Origin: Candidatus Aminicenantota bacterium
GTDB lineage: Bacteria > Acidobacteriota > Aminicenantia > Aminicenantales > Aminicenantaceae
DNA length: 45,019 bases
NCBI GenBank assembly: GCA_016783445.1
Contig: JADHWO010000015.1
Coordinates: forward strand, 1 to 45,019
Direction of reading: 5' to 3'
The position numbers and the translations under genes were made by a program. The notes under the pieces are model-generated. The model did no database searches. It had not been told where the DNA came from and worked only from the letters and a program-made list of their open reading frames with translations. Positions 1 to 8,380 of this stretch are shown in pieces. Position 1 is the first letter of the stretch, and each line of letters starts with the position of its first letter.

Positions 1-152
1 GAACCAAGAACAACCAGCACTCCTTCTACTTTTGACTGGATGACACTTTTAATGACAGTCTCAATTATTGTTTTTCCCCCAAAAGGAAGAAGAAGTTTGG
101 ATTTCCCCATCCTTTTGGATTCTCCCGCAGCTAATATCATTGCCCAGACCAT
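1..152 (-). CDS. MobA/MocA-like molybdenum cofactor nucleotidyltransferase, N-terminal part
   Basis: This gene is cut by the left window edge, so only about the first 50 residues are visible. The reverse-strand translation begins MVWAMILAAGESKRMGKSK and continues LLLPFGGKTIIE. The LAAGxSxRMGxxKLLLPF block is the nucleotide-binding signature of the MobA-like NTP transferase family, and this variant resembles the MocA/YgfJ-type CTP:molybdopterin cytidylyltransferases. I chose ATG 152 because AAAAGGA precedes it at normal distance; an ATG at 170 would overlap the upstream gene. The xdhC stop codon lies 1 nt upstream, so the two are almost certainly co-transcribed. The inferred role is making the cytosine-dinucleotide form of molybdopterin used by the hydroxylases encoded further right. 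The remainder of the protein cannot be judged. Confidence 0.85.
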   Translation of the reverse strand, partial: MVWAMILAAGESKRMGKSKLLLPFGGKTIIETVIKSVIQSKVEGVLVVLG

Positions 153-153
153 C

Positions 154-1236
154 TTATGTCCTTTTATCATTCTGGATTTGGCTGCGAACATTCACGAGCT
201 GAGCAGCAATGCTGACCGCAATCTCCTGCACGGTTTTTGAATTAATATCGATACCAATTGGAGCATAAACTCGGCCAAATTGTTGAGACGTTGCCCACCC
301 TTCTTCCAGGAATTTCTTTCTTATCAGCTCTATTTTACGACTACTCCCTATCATTCCAATGTAAGCTGCTTTAGAAGTTAAACATTGCCGGAGAACTGTG
401 GCGTCATGGTGGTGTCCGCGGGTTACAATGACCATATACGTATCAGGAGATACAGGGAAATCTTTAAGGGCTTTGTCAAAATTATTAACGATTATTAAAT
501 CAGCATCGGGGAGTCTTTCCTTATTCGCAAATTCATCCCTGTCATCTATTACAGTAACTTCAAAATTCAAGAGGCTTCCTAAATGGGCAACAGCCTGTCC
601 GATGTGGCCCGCTCCAGCAATCACAAGTTGAGGAAGAGGATAAATAGGCTCTAAAAAAAGAAAGTTATCTTTTGTCTTCTCTGGGAGTATATTCTCCTTT
701 ATTTTCAAGAGTCTGGCGCTACCTTTTGAAAGCACAGTTTTAATTTCTTCCTGAAAAAGGAAGAGATGTTTTTCCTGGTTACTCACTAATTTTCTGTTTT
801 TTTTTATCCAGTATCGAACAATAGATGTTCTATTTTTAGAAAGCTCGTTTATAAATGTAGCTAAGACACCTGATTGTCGTTTTATGAGGGACTGGCTCAG
901 GTTGTGGAACGTCTTTTTGTGCTCTTCAGGACAAGAGTCGATAAGAATCTTCACCTCTCCCCCACAAATGGCTCCTTCCTCCAAAGATATGTCAGCTTTA
1001 AGATTAAATTCAGAAAGAAGAGATGTTTTTTCTTCCAGAGCCTGAAGAGCTTTATTCTGTGCATTAGCTTCAAGCAAGCCTCCCCCCAGAGTTCCCTCGA
1101 TGAGCCCTTCTGAAGAAAACAAGGCTGATGCTCCGCACACCTGCGGGGTCGAGCCTTTCGTTTCAACGATTGTAGCCATAACAATGGGTTTTTTCTCTTT
1201 CAATCTATCGAAAAGATGAACATAGATGTTTTTCAT
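154..1236 (-). CDS. xdhC: XdhC/CoxI family molybdenum hydroxylase maturation protein
   Basis: The 360-residue protein has the two-domain XdhC layout. The N-terminal XdhC_CoxI domain shows VETKGSTPQ near residues 25-33 and GTLGGGLLEA near residues 48-57. The C-terminal Rossmann-like domain begins LVIAGAGHIGQAVAH around residue 205. Family members bind molybdenum cofactor, help its sulfuration and insert it into xanthine-dehydrogenase-type apoenzymes. Length is typical. The start ATG is preceded by only a weak AAGATG-like site. The gene lies 1 nt upstream of a MocA-like gene. Two molybdenum hydroxylase operons occur within the next 22 kb, so this pair most likely matures those enzymes; that link is inference from context. 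Confidence 0.93.
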   Translation of the reverse strand: MKNIYVHLFDRLKEKKPIVMATIVETKGSTPQVCGASALFSSEGLIEGTLGGGLLEANAQNKALQALEEKTSLLSEFNLKADISLEEGAICGGEVKILIDSCPEEHKKTFHNLSQSLIKRQSGVLATFINELSKNRTSIVRYWIKKNRKLVSNQEKHLFLFQEEIKTVLSKGSARLLKIKENILPEKTKDNFLFLEPIYPLPQLVIAGAGHIGQAVAHLGSLLNFEVTVIDDRDEFANKERLPDADLIIVNNFDKALKDFPVSPDTYMVIVTRGHHHDATVLRQCLTSKAAYIGMIGSSRKIELIRKKFLEEGWATSQQFGRVYAPIGIDINSKTVQEIAVSIAAQLVNVRSQIQNDKRT

Positions 1237-1348
1237 TTTATCTGCATCTTAGATTTTTTATCTTTTTTTTTCAAGAATATACTCACTCCTGCATTTATTA
1301 GAAATAAAACTTCAATATGGGATTCTAAAATCAAGGATTTTATTTGAT

Positions 1349-1867
1349 TTAAACAGCTTTTTTGATCTCTTTAATCATCTGAGGAAAAATTTCACTGTTT
1401 TTTATATCAAACACTATAATATTGCTCTGATCAAGGACCTCAAGAAAATCTTTGAGGATGTTTATTCTTACAACAAGAAGATACTTAGTTAACGGCTTAA
1501 AAATCACCTGCTTAAGGGCTGGCCAAAAACCTTTTCCAGCCAATTCCAGAGGGCCGACTTCGTCCACGAAAAGAACATCAGAATCTCTGCCGCCAAGGAT
1601 TATTCTGTTAGCTTCGGTTTGGCTTTCAGGAATAAAAAAATACGAGCCGACTTTTTCCCATTGCTCCTTCCCTGTTCTGCGTATAAACGGAATCGACTTC
1701 TCTTCTATCAGATTAAATAAATCATAGCCAATAACCTTATGATCTTTTAAGACAACTTCACTTAAAAAACCGTCTATTTTGACTTTTTGCTTTTTTAATT
1801 CACAGGATAATTTTTTCAGGAGAGTGGTTTTTCCAGAATGGACAGGACCGGTTAAGATATAAATCAT
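1349..1867 (-). CDS. THEP1-type nucleoside-triphosphatase (NTPase_1 / DUF265 family)
   Basis: The 172-residue protein starts MIYILTGPVHSGKTTLLKKL, a P-loop within the first 15 residues. A Walker B-like VLFVDEVGPLELAGKGFWP follows near residues 100-118; DEVGPLE is characteristic of THEP1/NTPase_1 proteins. Members hydrolyse several NTPs in vitro and their cellular role is poorly known. The gene lies 112 nt upstream of xdhC on the same strand and could belong to the cofactor-maturation group, since family members are sometimes found near molybdenum or tungsten cofactor genes. The ribosome-binding site is weak, with only an AT-rich leader before ATG. The family assignment is secure; the function is not. 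Confidence 0.85.
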   Translation of the reverse strand: MIYILTGPVHSGKTTLLKKLSCELKKQKVKIDGFLSEVVLKDHKVIGYDLFNLIEEKSIPFIRRTGKEQWEKVGSYFFIPESQTEANRIILGGRDSDVLFVDEVGPLELAGKGFWPALKQVIFKPLTKYLLVVRINILKDFLEVLDQSNIIVFDIKNSEIFPQMIKEIKKAV

Positions 1868-1906
1868 GAATAAAAAATAAATTAATACTTCGAATTAAAT
1901 ATTAGA

Positions 1907-3028
1907 CTATTTTTCCCAATGAATACTGTAACATTTGAGAGTCTGAAATCCGTCCTCGTTTTCCTCCATTGCGTACAGTTTATCTCCTTTCCAGACTCTA
2001 GGATCAGCCTTAAGAAGAATTTTTGTTATATACATACCTTCAGCATCAAAAACATCAATGTAAAATTCACCTTTCTCTTTCCCTTTCTCATATGTCCTCA
2101 CAAACATTCTTCCCTGCTCATCAAGGAGAAAATTCTGATAAGCTGGATAATAATTTGGGAATTCTATCCTGTCTTTAACTGGAGCGGCTGCAGACGGAAG
2201 GCTATCAAAAAATTCTTTTTTATCTTCTTCAGTAACTTTAACCGGGTCATACTTTTTTAAAATTCTTTTTATTAATTCCCCCTCTGAATTTACAACCGTA
2301 ATTTCATACTCCTCAGGGTTGCTATAAAGAATTACATCGTTTTTACCCAATTGATAAAAAATGACGATTCGAAATGGATTAATTTTTCCCTGCAAAAGAC
2401 TAGTATTGTCCATTGAAGCAAAAGTAAAGAGTGGCTTGAGCTCGCTATCATATTTTATACAATCCCGCGTTAGCTTGTTTCCGGCAGGAACAACCTGTTG
2501 GCCGATAATATTTCCCTGAGAATCAAAAAAGATAAGGGCTAAACCAAGAGCCTTGGCTGTGGATAAATTTTTCAAGAACTTTCCCTCAGTAGTAAAAAAT
2601 GCTATCCTCGCATTAAGAGGATCTTCAACCACTAGCTCACCTTTGTTAGAAAATTGAATTAAAATTGGCAAGCTAAATTCCCCTGGGCCTTGACCTTGTT
2701 TCCCGAATTCTCTTATAAACTTACCTTCACGGTCAAAAACTTTAACCTTTTTTTCCTCTCCGTCAAGCATATAAATATTACCATCATCATCTACAACAAC
2801 AGAAGAAATCGCTGAAAACATTTCCTCATCTGCTTCTCCTTCTCCGATAGTTAGTTCCTCCTTGAGGATCATCTTGGTCAGCGCGCCTTTTGGAGGAGCA
2901 GGATTTTTCGGGTTTTCTATAACTTGAACTCCATTAACAGTTTTAACTTTAATTTTATCTGCTCCTACTGCATAAGAAATGAAGAAAATAAGAACAAAAA
3001 TTAAAGTCACATATAATACTCTTTTCAT
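1907..3028 (-). CDS. Exported 6-bladed beta-propeller (NHL-like) protein
   Basis: The 373-residue protein starts with a clear signal peptide, a KR pair followed by VLYVTLIFVLIFFISYAVG. Propeller-type repeats follow, such as DDDGNIYMLDGEEKKVKVFD and REGKFIREFGKQGQGPGEF, then similar NKGELVV, EGKFLKNL and DEQGRMFV segments. The GKxGxGPGEF motif is typical of NHL-like 6-bladed beta-propeller proteins, which are abundant in Aminicenantes, Acidobacteriota and Bacteroidota. The likely location is the periplasm or cell surface. The ligand is unknown, and no catalytic motif is visible. The start is supported by AAAGGAGAAAG upstream of the ATG. It is probably monocistronic or first before the NTPase gene, which begins 39 nt downstream. 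Confidence 0.85.
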   Translation of the reverse strand: MKRVLYVTLIFVLIFFISYAVGADKIKVKTVNGVQVIENPKNPAPPKGALTKMILKEELTIGEGEADEEMFSAISSVVVDDDGNIYMLDGEEKKVKVFDREGKFIREFGKQGQGPGEFSLPILIQFSNKGELVVEDPLNARIAFFTTEGKFLKNLSTAKALGLALIFFDSQGNIIGQQVVPAGNKLTRDCIKYDSELKPLFTFASMDNTSLLQGKINPFRIVIFYQLGKNDVILYSNPEEYEITVVNSEGELIKRILKKYDPVKVTEEDKKEFFDSLPSAAAPVKDRIEFPNYYPAYQNFLLDEQGRMFVRTYEKGKEKGEFYIDVFDAEGMYITKILLKADPRVWKGDKLYAMEENEDGFQTLKCYSIHWEK

Positions 3029-3366
3029 AGGCTTTCTCCTTTATTTATCCTATTCAAGACAATGAGCCATATTTATCTATTTTAACCTATATTCAATTTA
3101 TTTTATAGGCTGTAAGACCTGTTGTAAAGCTTATAAAGCGGAATAAGGTCTAGAAAATTATTCATACACATTAAGTATTTATAATCTGAGTTTGAACCAT
3201 AGTTGATTGTTTTATTATATATACTATTTTTTATGTAACTTTATTCAAAAATTATAACGGTGAGTGAAAGGTTTGAGTTGAAGATTTAAAGGTTGAAGGC
3301 TCACACCTGAACGAAAACAACTGGAGTAGGACAGATAGAATCAACAAACATTTATGTAAACACGAG
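3029..3366. other. Intergenic region, 338 nt, AT-rich
   Basis: This stretch separates the 5'-nucleotidase stop from the beta-propeller start. I see no credible gene or strong hairpin. It contains AT-rich tracts such as TTATTATATATACTATTTT that may hold the promoter of the beta-propeller gene, but no -35/-10 pair stands out on the minus strand. Confidence 0.5.
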
Positions 3367-4971
3367 TTAAAACACTGATTTGATTTCTACAATTCTTTTT
3401 TCAATTTTGTAATCAAGCACCTTGAACTTTTCCAGCCATTCCATCAGTAAAAGCTCCAGAGGCAGGCCAGTGTCTTTCAGGTCAGCCACAGGAAATCCAA
3501 AGTACTTATCCTCTGCATGCTCAACCAGGTAATTATTGCTGACAATCGTATAAACTTTTTTAGGACAGAGAATTTTCCCCTCTTTCTCTAATACTTCTCC
3601 GTTAACTTCAATATAGTTGACTCTCTCCCCAAATCGTTTGACTCCCTTAGGATAATATCTGTATTTAAGACCCGAAATTTGAAGTCTATCCCATCCCCTT
3701 TCCACATCATACTCAAGTACATCCTTAAGCTGATGGCCGGTAAGCTTGAATAAGACCAGAGTGTTATGAAAGGGGGAGACATCAAATACATCAGTTTTAG
3801 CTATGGGGCCAGCTTTAATATCTGACCTGATTGCCCCGGTATTGTGCAGGCCGATTTGAGCTCCTGTTTTCCATCGCATAACATCAGTTATCCAATTTCC
3901 AAGCGTACTTTCGATTTGCCCGGTTCCATTTGAATATTGACCTATAGTCTGGTCTACTTTGGCCTCTCCTATAACTTTAGCGTATTCTGTGCCGACCGAC
4001 TTTTCAACTTCTTTAACCAGAGCAACAACTTGAGCAGACGGTTTTAATTTAATGTCTGCCCACAGCCATATTAACTCCTCCTCATAATTCACAATTTTGT
4101 CATTTTCCACTTCTATTTTTAAATATCCCAGGGTTCTTTGATGCCCGACGGTTGATTTAACCAATACGCCATTAACTTCTGCAAACCGTCCATCCTCGGC
4201 AGCTGCTAAAACTATATCAATGCCTTGGACATTTTTAGCAATTCTTACCGCCTCTTCAAACCAGCCGTGGGCCAATACAACGATTAAATCGGTCTGTTTA
4301 TCCAATACAGGAATATACGAATTGAGAGTATGGACAACTGGCAGCACATTCAGACCTTTAATACTTTCTTTGTTAACCTCAGACAGGAAATTCTCTTCCA
4401 TTACTGCTATGACTCCAACTTTTAAATCTCCTATATTAAAGATGTGGTAAGGTTCAGCCGAAAAAAGTTTGCTACTTTTTTTATAGACAATGTTGGACAT
4501 AACTGTAGGAAAGTTTGCTAATTTCGCCAGCTCCAAAGTGTTGTGTTGCCCTCTGTCAAAATCATGGTTTCCATAGCACCAAACATCGTAGCCAAGCCTG
4601 TTCAAAAATTCTATCATTGCCCCGCCAAACACACCTCGATATTCTATTTCTGCAGCAAGTGTACCTGTCATAACATCCCCAACTTCAATCAATAGGACAT
4701 TTTTTTCTCTGGCTCTAATCTTGTTTATGTAATGGCTGGCTGCCTCCATCCCGCCCACTAATCTTTCAGTATTATTGTGCTTGATAACGTGAGGTTTGTA
4801 AGTGCCATGGGTATCGTTTGAGTGAACAAACACAATCGTTTCCGGAAACAGTGGGGAAGTCAGAACAAAAATCAAATTTATTATCAATACCAAGGGGGAA
4901 GCTTTCTTCAATAAAAAAACTTCCTTTTTACCAACTCGCTTTTTCTTCTTAAACATGGATTTTTTATTCAT
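3367..4971 (-). CDS. Exported 5'-nucleotidase / 2',3'-cyclic phosphodiesterase family protein
   Basis: The protein has an N-terminal calcineurin-like phosphoesterase domain and a C-terminal 5_nucleotid_C domain. Metal-binding motifs appear in order: FVHSNDTHG, LIEVGDVMTG, CYGNHDFDRG and VVLAHGW. C-terminal motifs are NTGAIRSDI and DVSPFHNTLVLF, close to the usual substrate-binding residues of UshA-like enzymes. It should hydrolyse nucleotides or related phosphomonoesters outside the cytoplasm. The annotated ATG gives 21 very basic residues before the hydrophobic segment. A TTG at 4911, preceded by AAGGAAG, would give a conventional signal peptide (KKASPLVLIINLIFVLTSPLFP), so the true start could be there. 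Length is normal for the family. Confidence 0.9.
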   Translation of the reverse strand: MNKKSMFKKKKRVGKKEVFLLKKASPLVLIINLIFVLTSPLFPETIVFVHSNDTHGTYKPHVIKHNNTERLVGGMEAASHYINKIRAREKNVLLIEVGDVMTGTLAAEIEYRGVFGGAMIEFLNRLGYDVWCYGNHDFDRGQHNTLELAKLANFPTVMSNIVYKKSSKLFSAEPYHIFNIGDLKVGVIAVMEENFLSEVNKESIKGLNVLPVVHTLNSYIPVLDKQTDLIVVLAHGWFEEAVRIAKNVQGIDIVLAAAEDGRFAEVNGVLVKSTVGHQRTLGYLKIEVENDKIVNYEEELIWLWADIKLKPSAQVVALVKEVEKSVGTEYAKVIGEAKVDQTIGQYSNGTGQIESTLGNWITDVMRWKTGAQIGLHNTGAIRSDIKAGPIAKTDVFDVSPFHNTLVLFKLTGHQLKDVLEYDVERGWDRLQISGLKYRYYPKGVKRFGERVNYIEVNGEVLEKEGKILCPKKVYTIVSNNYLVEHAEDKYFGFPVADLKDTGLPLELLLMEWLEKFKVLDYKIEKRIVEIKSVF

Positions 4972-5156
4972 GTAAACATATTTCCCAAAATTACCTTTTT
5001 ATGTCTAAAACGACTGAAGAATTTATTTTTTTACCTGTTATTTCGTACTAAAAAAAGCTTATAGCATAAGAAAAACCTGATGTCAAAAGCCAGGGATTAA
5101 AAGTCAGGATTTTCACAAATCAGGGCAGAATGGCAAACTATTTATGTCTTAAAAGA

Positions 5157-5459
5157 TTACCTTCTAAATTGGTTGGATCCCCCTCGCTTATCAAACCTGG
5201 ATTCCATTTTTCTTGCTCTATTAACCTTAAGCTTCCTGTCTTTTATTTCATATCCATCCAATGTATCTATCGCTTTTTGGACCTGCTCATCAGTCTCTAA
5301 TTCTGCAAATCCAAAACCTTTTGACCTGCCGGTAAACTTATCTCTAATAACCTTTATCTCTTTTACTTCCAGCTCTTTCTCTTCCAGCAGCTTTTGAAGA
5401 TCATCTTCGGTCACTCCATATTCCAAATTCCCAATATAAATCTTTTTTTCTTCTTCCAT
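5157..5459 (-). CDS. RRM-domain RNA-binding protein
   Basis: This about 100-residue protein consists of one RNA recognition motif. RNP2 is IYIGNLEYG near residues 7-15 and RNP1 is RSKGFGFAEL near residues 45-54, followed by the usual alpha-2/beta-4 segment and a short basic Arg/Gly tail. Bacterial stand-alone RRM proteins of this size resemble the cyanobacterial and deltaproteobacterial Rbp proteins and probably bind single-stranded RNA. Two adjacent ATGs are available. I prefer the second because AAGGAG lies only 2 nt from the first and 5 nt from the second. The gene stands alone. Confidence 0.92.
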   Translation of the reverse strand: MEEEKKIYIGNLEYGVTEDDLQKLLEEKELEVKEIKVIRDKFTGRSKGFGFAELETDEQVQKAIDTLDGYEIKDRKLKVNRARKMESRFDKRGGSNQFRR

Positions 5460-5462
5460 CAT

Positions 5463-6072
5463 TACTCCTTAAAAAAATTACTTTTTAAAACAATCCTGCA
5501 GCATTCTTTCTTTATTACATTCTCTCTCCTTATAAAATTATTTTGCATAGTATTATCTTTATTGAAGTCTACTTAGGATTTTTCCCCTTTTCACTAAACT
5601 TTAAATCTAATTGACACTTTAAATACTTTTATTTCTCCTCATCTTTGTAAATAATTATACTGTATTTCTTAAATAATGCAAGAATAAAAAAGGACAACAC
5701 AATTGAGTGATTAGTGGAAGCATCTTTTTTTCCGTGCTGGATTAATAAGGGTATTTGGGGATGGATGAAGCGACTTTGAAGATTTAGCCTTCCTGAATCG
5801 CTTTTTGAGGGAATCCGGCAAAGCCGGACACCGAGTATGTTTGAGTGCAGCGAGTTACGCAGGTGCCGAAAAGAGCGATAAAGGAATGGCGTTAAAAATC
5901 TGAACGGAAGCTCAGACATTCCCAAATACCCTTATAATGTGATTGATCCGTCTTTCATCACGGTAAAAAAGTAACTTATATGATTACTGGAGTCCTTGAC
6001 AAATTGTCTTTTATAATTAAATATCAAAATAACAACAATAAGATATATATCCTTCAAAAAACTTGAGGAGGT
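5463..6072. other. Intergenic region between divergent genes, containing repeat copy A
   Basis: This roughly 600-nt interval holds the upstream region of the minus-strand RRM gene, the 191-bp palindrome-ended repeat at 5745-5935, and the upstream region of the plus-strand reductase gene. A TTGACA at 5996-6001 sits inside GACAAATTGTC, a short palindrome, and could be the -35 region of the reductase gene, but no good -10 is found at 16-18 nt. The 98-residue ORF through the repeat is regarded as spurious. Confidence 0.5.
5745..5935. repeat. Palindrome-ended intergenic repeat, copy A (full length)
   Basis: The ends are ATAAGGGTATTTGGG (5745-5759) and its exact reverse complement CCCAAATACCCTTAT (5921-5935). 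Including one G-U pair, the stem extends to 19 bp. The roughly 155-nt core starts ATGGATGAAGCGAC and contains the hairpin TCCGGC-AAA-GCCGGA. It ends with GGAATGGCGTTAAAAATCTGA and is nearly identical to copy B at 8863-9046. The stem sequence differs completely from copy B while remaining paired. It lies between two divergent genes. Confidence 0.9.
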
Positions 6073-6078
6073 TTGTTG

Positions 6079-7035
6079 ATGAAAAACTGTCTGGTTATTG
6101 GAGCTGGACCTATAGGCAGTATTCTTGGTGCCCATCTTTTAAAAGAAGGAATAGATGTCACTCTTGTAGATATCTTAAAAGAACGTCTACGCAGCATGGA
6201 AAAGAAAGGACTTACGGTTAAGGATCCAAGAAACCAGATTGTTGGAGATTTTATCGAATTTCCTAAAAAATTCCTCTTTTCTCCAAAAGAAATAAAAGAT
6301 AAGCCCGACGTAGTATTTATTTGTATCAAGACATATTATCTTACGGATGTTATCACTGAAGTTTCACAAGCAATCTCAACTCCTCCCAAGGTTGTGGTTT
6401 TCCAGAATGGACTTGATAATGAAGAGCATGCAGCAAAAGTTTTCGGAAAAGAAAACGTTCTGAGGTGCATAATCAATTATGCAGGAGCGATGACTTCGGA
6501 CACAGAAGTGGAAATAGCCTTCTTTAACCGGCCTAATTACATCGGAGTTCTGGAAAGTGGAAATATTCCCCTGGCAAAAAAAATTGCAGAAATTCTCACT
6601 GGGGCAGGTCTTGAAACAGAATATACAGATGAGATAAAAAAATACGAATGGGAAAAAGCCATTTTAAACGCATGTCTGGCATCAGTTTCAACAGTAACAG
6701 GACTCACAATGAAAGAAGTTATGGATTCTACTCCCCTAAGAAAGATTGTAGAAAAACTTCTTCTTGAAGGAATAAAAGTTGCGGAAGGAACCGGGATCAA
6801 ATTTCCAGATAATTTTTATGACCTGGGCCTATCCTATTTAAGTAAAGGTGGTTACCATAAACCCTCCATGCTGGTTGACATAGAAAAAGGAGGAAAGACA
6901 GAAATTGACTTTCTCAATGGAAAAATTGTTGAATACGGAGAAAAGCTAAAGATTCCAGTCCCCTTCAACTGGACAGTCACCGCAATCATAAAAGGTCTTG
7001 AACAAAAAAAGAACCGCAAAAATAAAAAACTCTAA
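6079..7035 (+). CDS. 2-dehydropantoate 2-reductase (ApbA/PanE) family protein
   Basis: The 318-residue protein starts MKNCLVIGAGPIGSILGAHL, an NAD(P)-binding GxGxxG motif at the extreme N terminus as in PanE. It continues with VVVFQNGLDNEEH and a C-terminal ApbA_C helical domain with KYEWEKAILNACLASVSTVTG and DIEKGGKTEIDFLNGKIVEYG. The last block holds the Lys/Asn/Glu-type residues typical of ketopantoate reductases. It reduces 2-dehydropantoate to pantoate in pantothenate and CoA synthesis, or a similar 2-oxo acid. The ORF track starts at a TTG. The ATG at 6079 is preferred because GAGGAGG lies 8 nt upstream. It is a single plus-strand gene among minus-strand genes, so paralogue function is possible. 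Confidence 0.87.
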   Translation: MKNCLVIGAGPIGSILGAHLLKEGIDVTLVDILKERLRSMEKKGLTVKDPRNQIVGDFIEFPKKFLFSPKEIKDKPDVVFICIKTYYLTDVITEVSQAISTPPKVVVFQNGLDNEEHAAKVFGKENVLRCIINYAGAMTSDTEVEIAFFNRPNYIGVLESGNIPLAKKIAEILTGAGLETEYTDEIKKYEWEKAILNACLASVSTVTGLTMKEVMDSTPLRKIVEKLLLEGIKVAEGTGIKFPDNFYDLGLSYLSKGGYHKPSMLVDIEKGGKTEIDFLNGKIVEYGEKLKIPVPFNWTVTAIIKGLEQKKNRKNKKL

Positions 7036-7399
7036 AAAAGAACTTCCCTCTCTTCCTAATTTAAATAACCTGGATGATTTAAGAAGCTGGGCACGAAGAG
7101 TAGTTAAAAGTGTCAGAAGCTAAAAAAAATACTTTGCGCTCTGATTGGAAAAAAGTTGTTCTTGAAGGGCCTTTTGTAAATTAGGAGTACCCGCAATGTA
7201 AATAATATTCTTTTCCTCATCAAGAAGCTGGATGGCTCCTTCTGATTCAGGAACCTGGCTTACAGCTTCAGGAACAAACTCTTAATATAGGTTAATAACG
7301 TAGAAAACTTTTGATTATTTGGAAAGAGGGATCTGAGAGCTGCTACATTCAAGTCCTGTATTTAACAACTCTTATTACATCTGAAATAATTTGGCTTTA
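7036..7399. other. Intergenic region with decayed coding fragments
   Basis: This 364-nt interval between convergent genes holds a minus-strand GIY-YIG-like remnant (7120-7281). A short plus-strand open stretch runs up to the TAA at 7121-7123 (about 28 codons ending WARRVVKSVRS) and lacks a start codon. Both look like decayed gene pieces. The rest shows nothing recognisable. Confidence 0.4.
7120..7281 (-). pseudogene. Possible remnant of a GIY-YIG (UvrC N-terminal-like) domain
   Basis: The reverse strand reads about 53 residues without start codon, directly after an in-frame TAA: EFVPEAVSQVPESEGAIQLL then DEEKNIIYIAGTPNLQKALQ and a short tail. The pattern P-x(n)-G-x-(Q/Y)LL-DE-x-K-x-IIYI-x-x-x-x-NL resembles the first half of a GIY-YIG domain as in UvrC-like endonucleases, with the key GVY and YVGK residues altered (GAI, YIAG). 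No complete gene surrounds it, so it is best read as a decayed fragment. The similarity is judged by eye and is weak. Confidence 0.3.
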
Positions 7400-8113
7400 T
7401 TAAAAGACAAAAGAAACGCCAATATGTCCGGTTAAAAGATCAGTTCTCGACAGGTTAGAATCATACAAGACCCGGTCATTTTCCAGACGAATCGCACCTT
7501 CTATCAGGTACTCAGCTCTCCCGCCCTTCAGGTAGCAAATTCCTATGTCAATATAAACCGCAAGGGGACCTTTTTTCCTACTTCCTTTATTTCTATACGC
7601 TTGGATCATCAAGCCGCCGCCTGCTCCATAACTAAAGGCAAAATCATTTAAAATATTGGAGCTGAGTACAGAATCATAGCCAATTTCGTTCTGGCTGCTG
7701 ACGCCTGTGTTGGTCGTTAAATAATTAAATCCTATCAATCCATCAAGATAAGGACGAAGTTTCCCTTCTGGAGGCTGGACACGAAATAAAAAATGACACA
7801 TAAAGATGCTGTTTATGGTTGTAACATCAACCAAAACATCCGGGACTGTTGTACTAAAAGGCTCTTCCCGCGTTTCACTTCCATAAACCAGATAACCTAA
7901 TGAAACTCCCACTAAAAAGGGAGACCTGGGAAAATTAAATGCGAAATGCCCTGTACCACTAATTCCAATTTTATCAACAATATCTTTGAATTCATTTTGC
8001 GGAAAGCCAAGGCTAAAATTAGCGCTGACTTGAAACGGTGCTCGCGCATAAACCAACGATGTGAAAAATAAAACTATAAAACATATGGCTCCAAATGATT
8101 TGATCTTATCCAT
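7400..8113 (-). CDS. Outer-membrane beta-barrel-like protein
   Basis: I place the start at ATG 8113 rather than 8209 because AAGGAGGAAGAATAAC precedes it and the product then begins with a normal signal peptide, MDKIKSFGAICFIVLFFTSLVYA. The mature part is about 215 residues of alternating hydrophobic and polar strands with Gly and aromatic residues (HFAFNFPRSPFLVGVSLGYL, FAFSYGAGGGLMIQAY). It ends GHIGVSFVF, an aromatic C-terminal residue typical of barrel proteins recognised by the BAM complex. It looks like a small OmpA/OmpW-type or outer-membrane-protein beta-barrel. The function is unknown. It implies a diderm envelope. Confidence 0.75.
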   Translation of the reverse strand: MDKIKSFGAICFIVLFFTSLVYARAPFQVSANFSLGFPQNEFKDIVDKIGISGTGHFAFNFPRSPFLVGVSLGYLVYGSETREEPFSTTVPDVLVDVTTINSIFMCHFLFRVQPPEGKLRPYLDGLIGFNYLTTNTGVSSQNEIGYDSVLSSNILNDFAFSYGAGGGLMIQAYRNKGSRKKGPLAVYIDIGICYLKGGRAEYLIEGAIRLENDRVLYDSNLSRTDLLTGHIGVSFVF

Positions 8114-8380
8114 GTTATTCTTCCTCCTTTTTAAATGATTTATCCCTATCTGGTTCCTGTTAACGATAAATTTTACCATGGCGGTCTTTGTGGGAAAACA
8201 AAAGAGCAATCTTTATGCCAATTCATATCAGGCATAAACAAAGATTTCTCTCTATTTTCTGTCCTCTATAATGGTCAGGTGTAACAAAAAAAGTAGCAAA
8301 AAAAGAGAAATATAGAGAAAGGATTGGCGAATGGAAATAAAAAAAAATGAGGGAAAAATATGGAAACAGGCTATTTTATC

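Noticed and set aside
5629-5925. 98-residue minus-strand ORF similar to ORF 8828-9064
   Set aside because: Both ORFs merely run through the palindrome-ended repeat; similarity is explained by the repeat and neither has a ribosome-binding site or gene-like composition.
7040-7123. Plus-strand open stretch ending WARRVVKSVRS after the reductase gene
   Set aside because: It has no start codon and no family resemblance I can support; mentioned only as possible debris.
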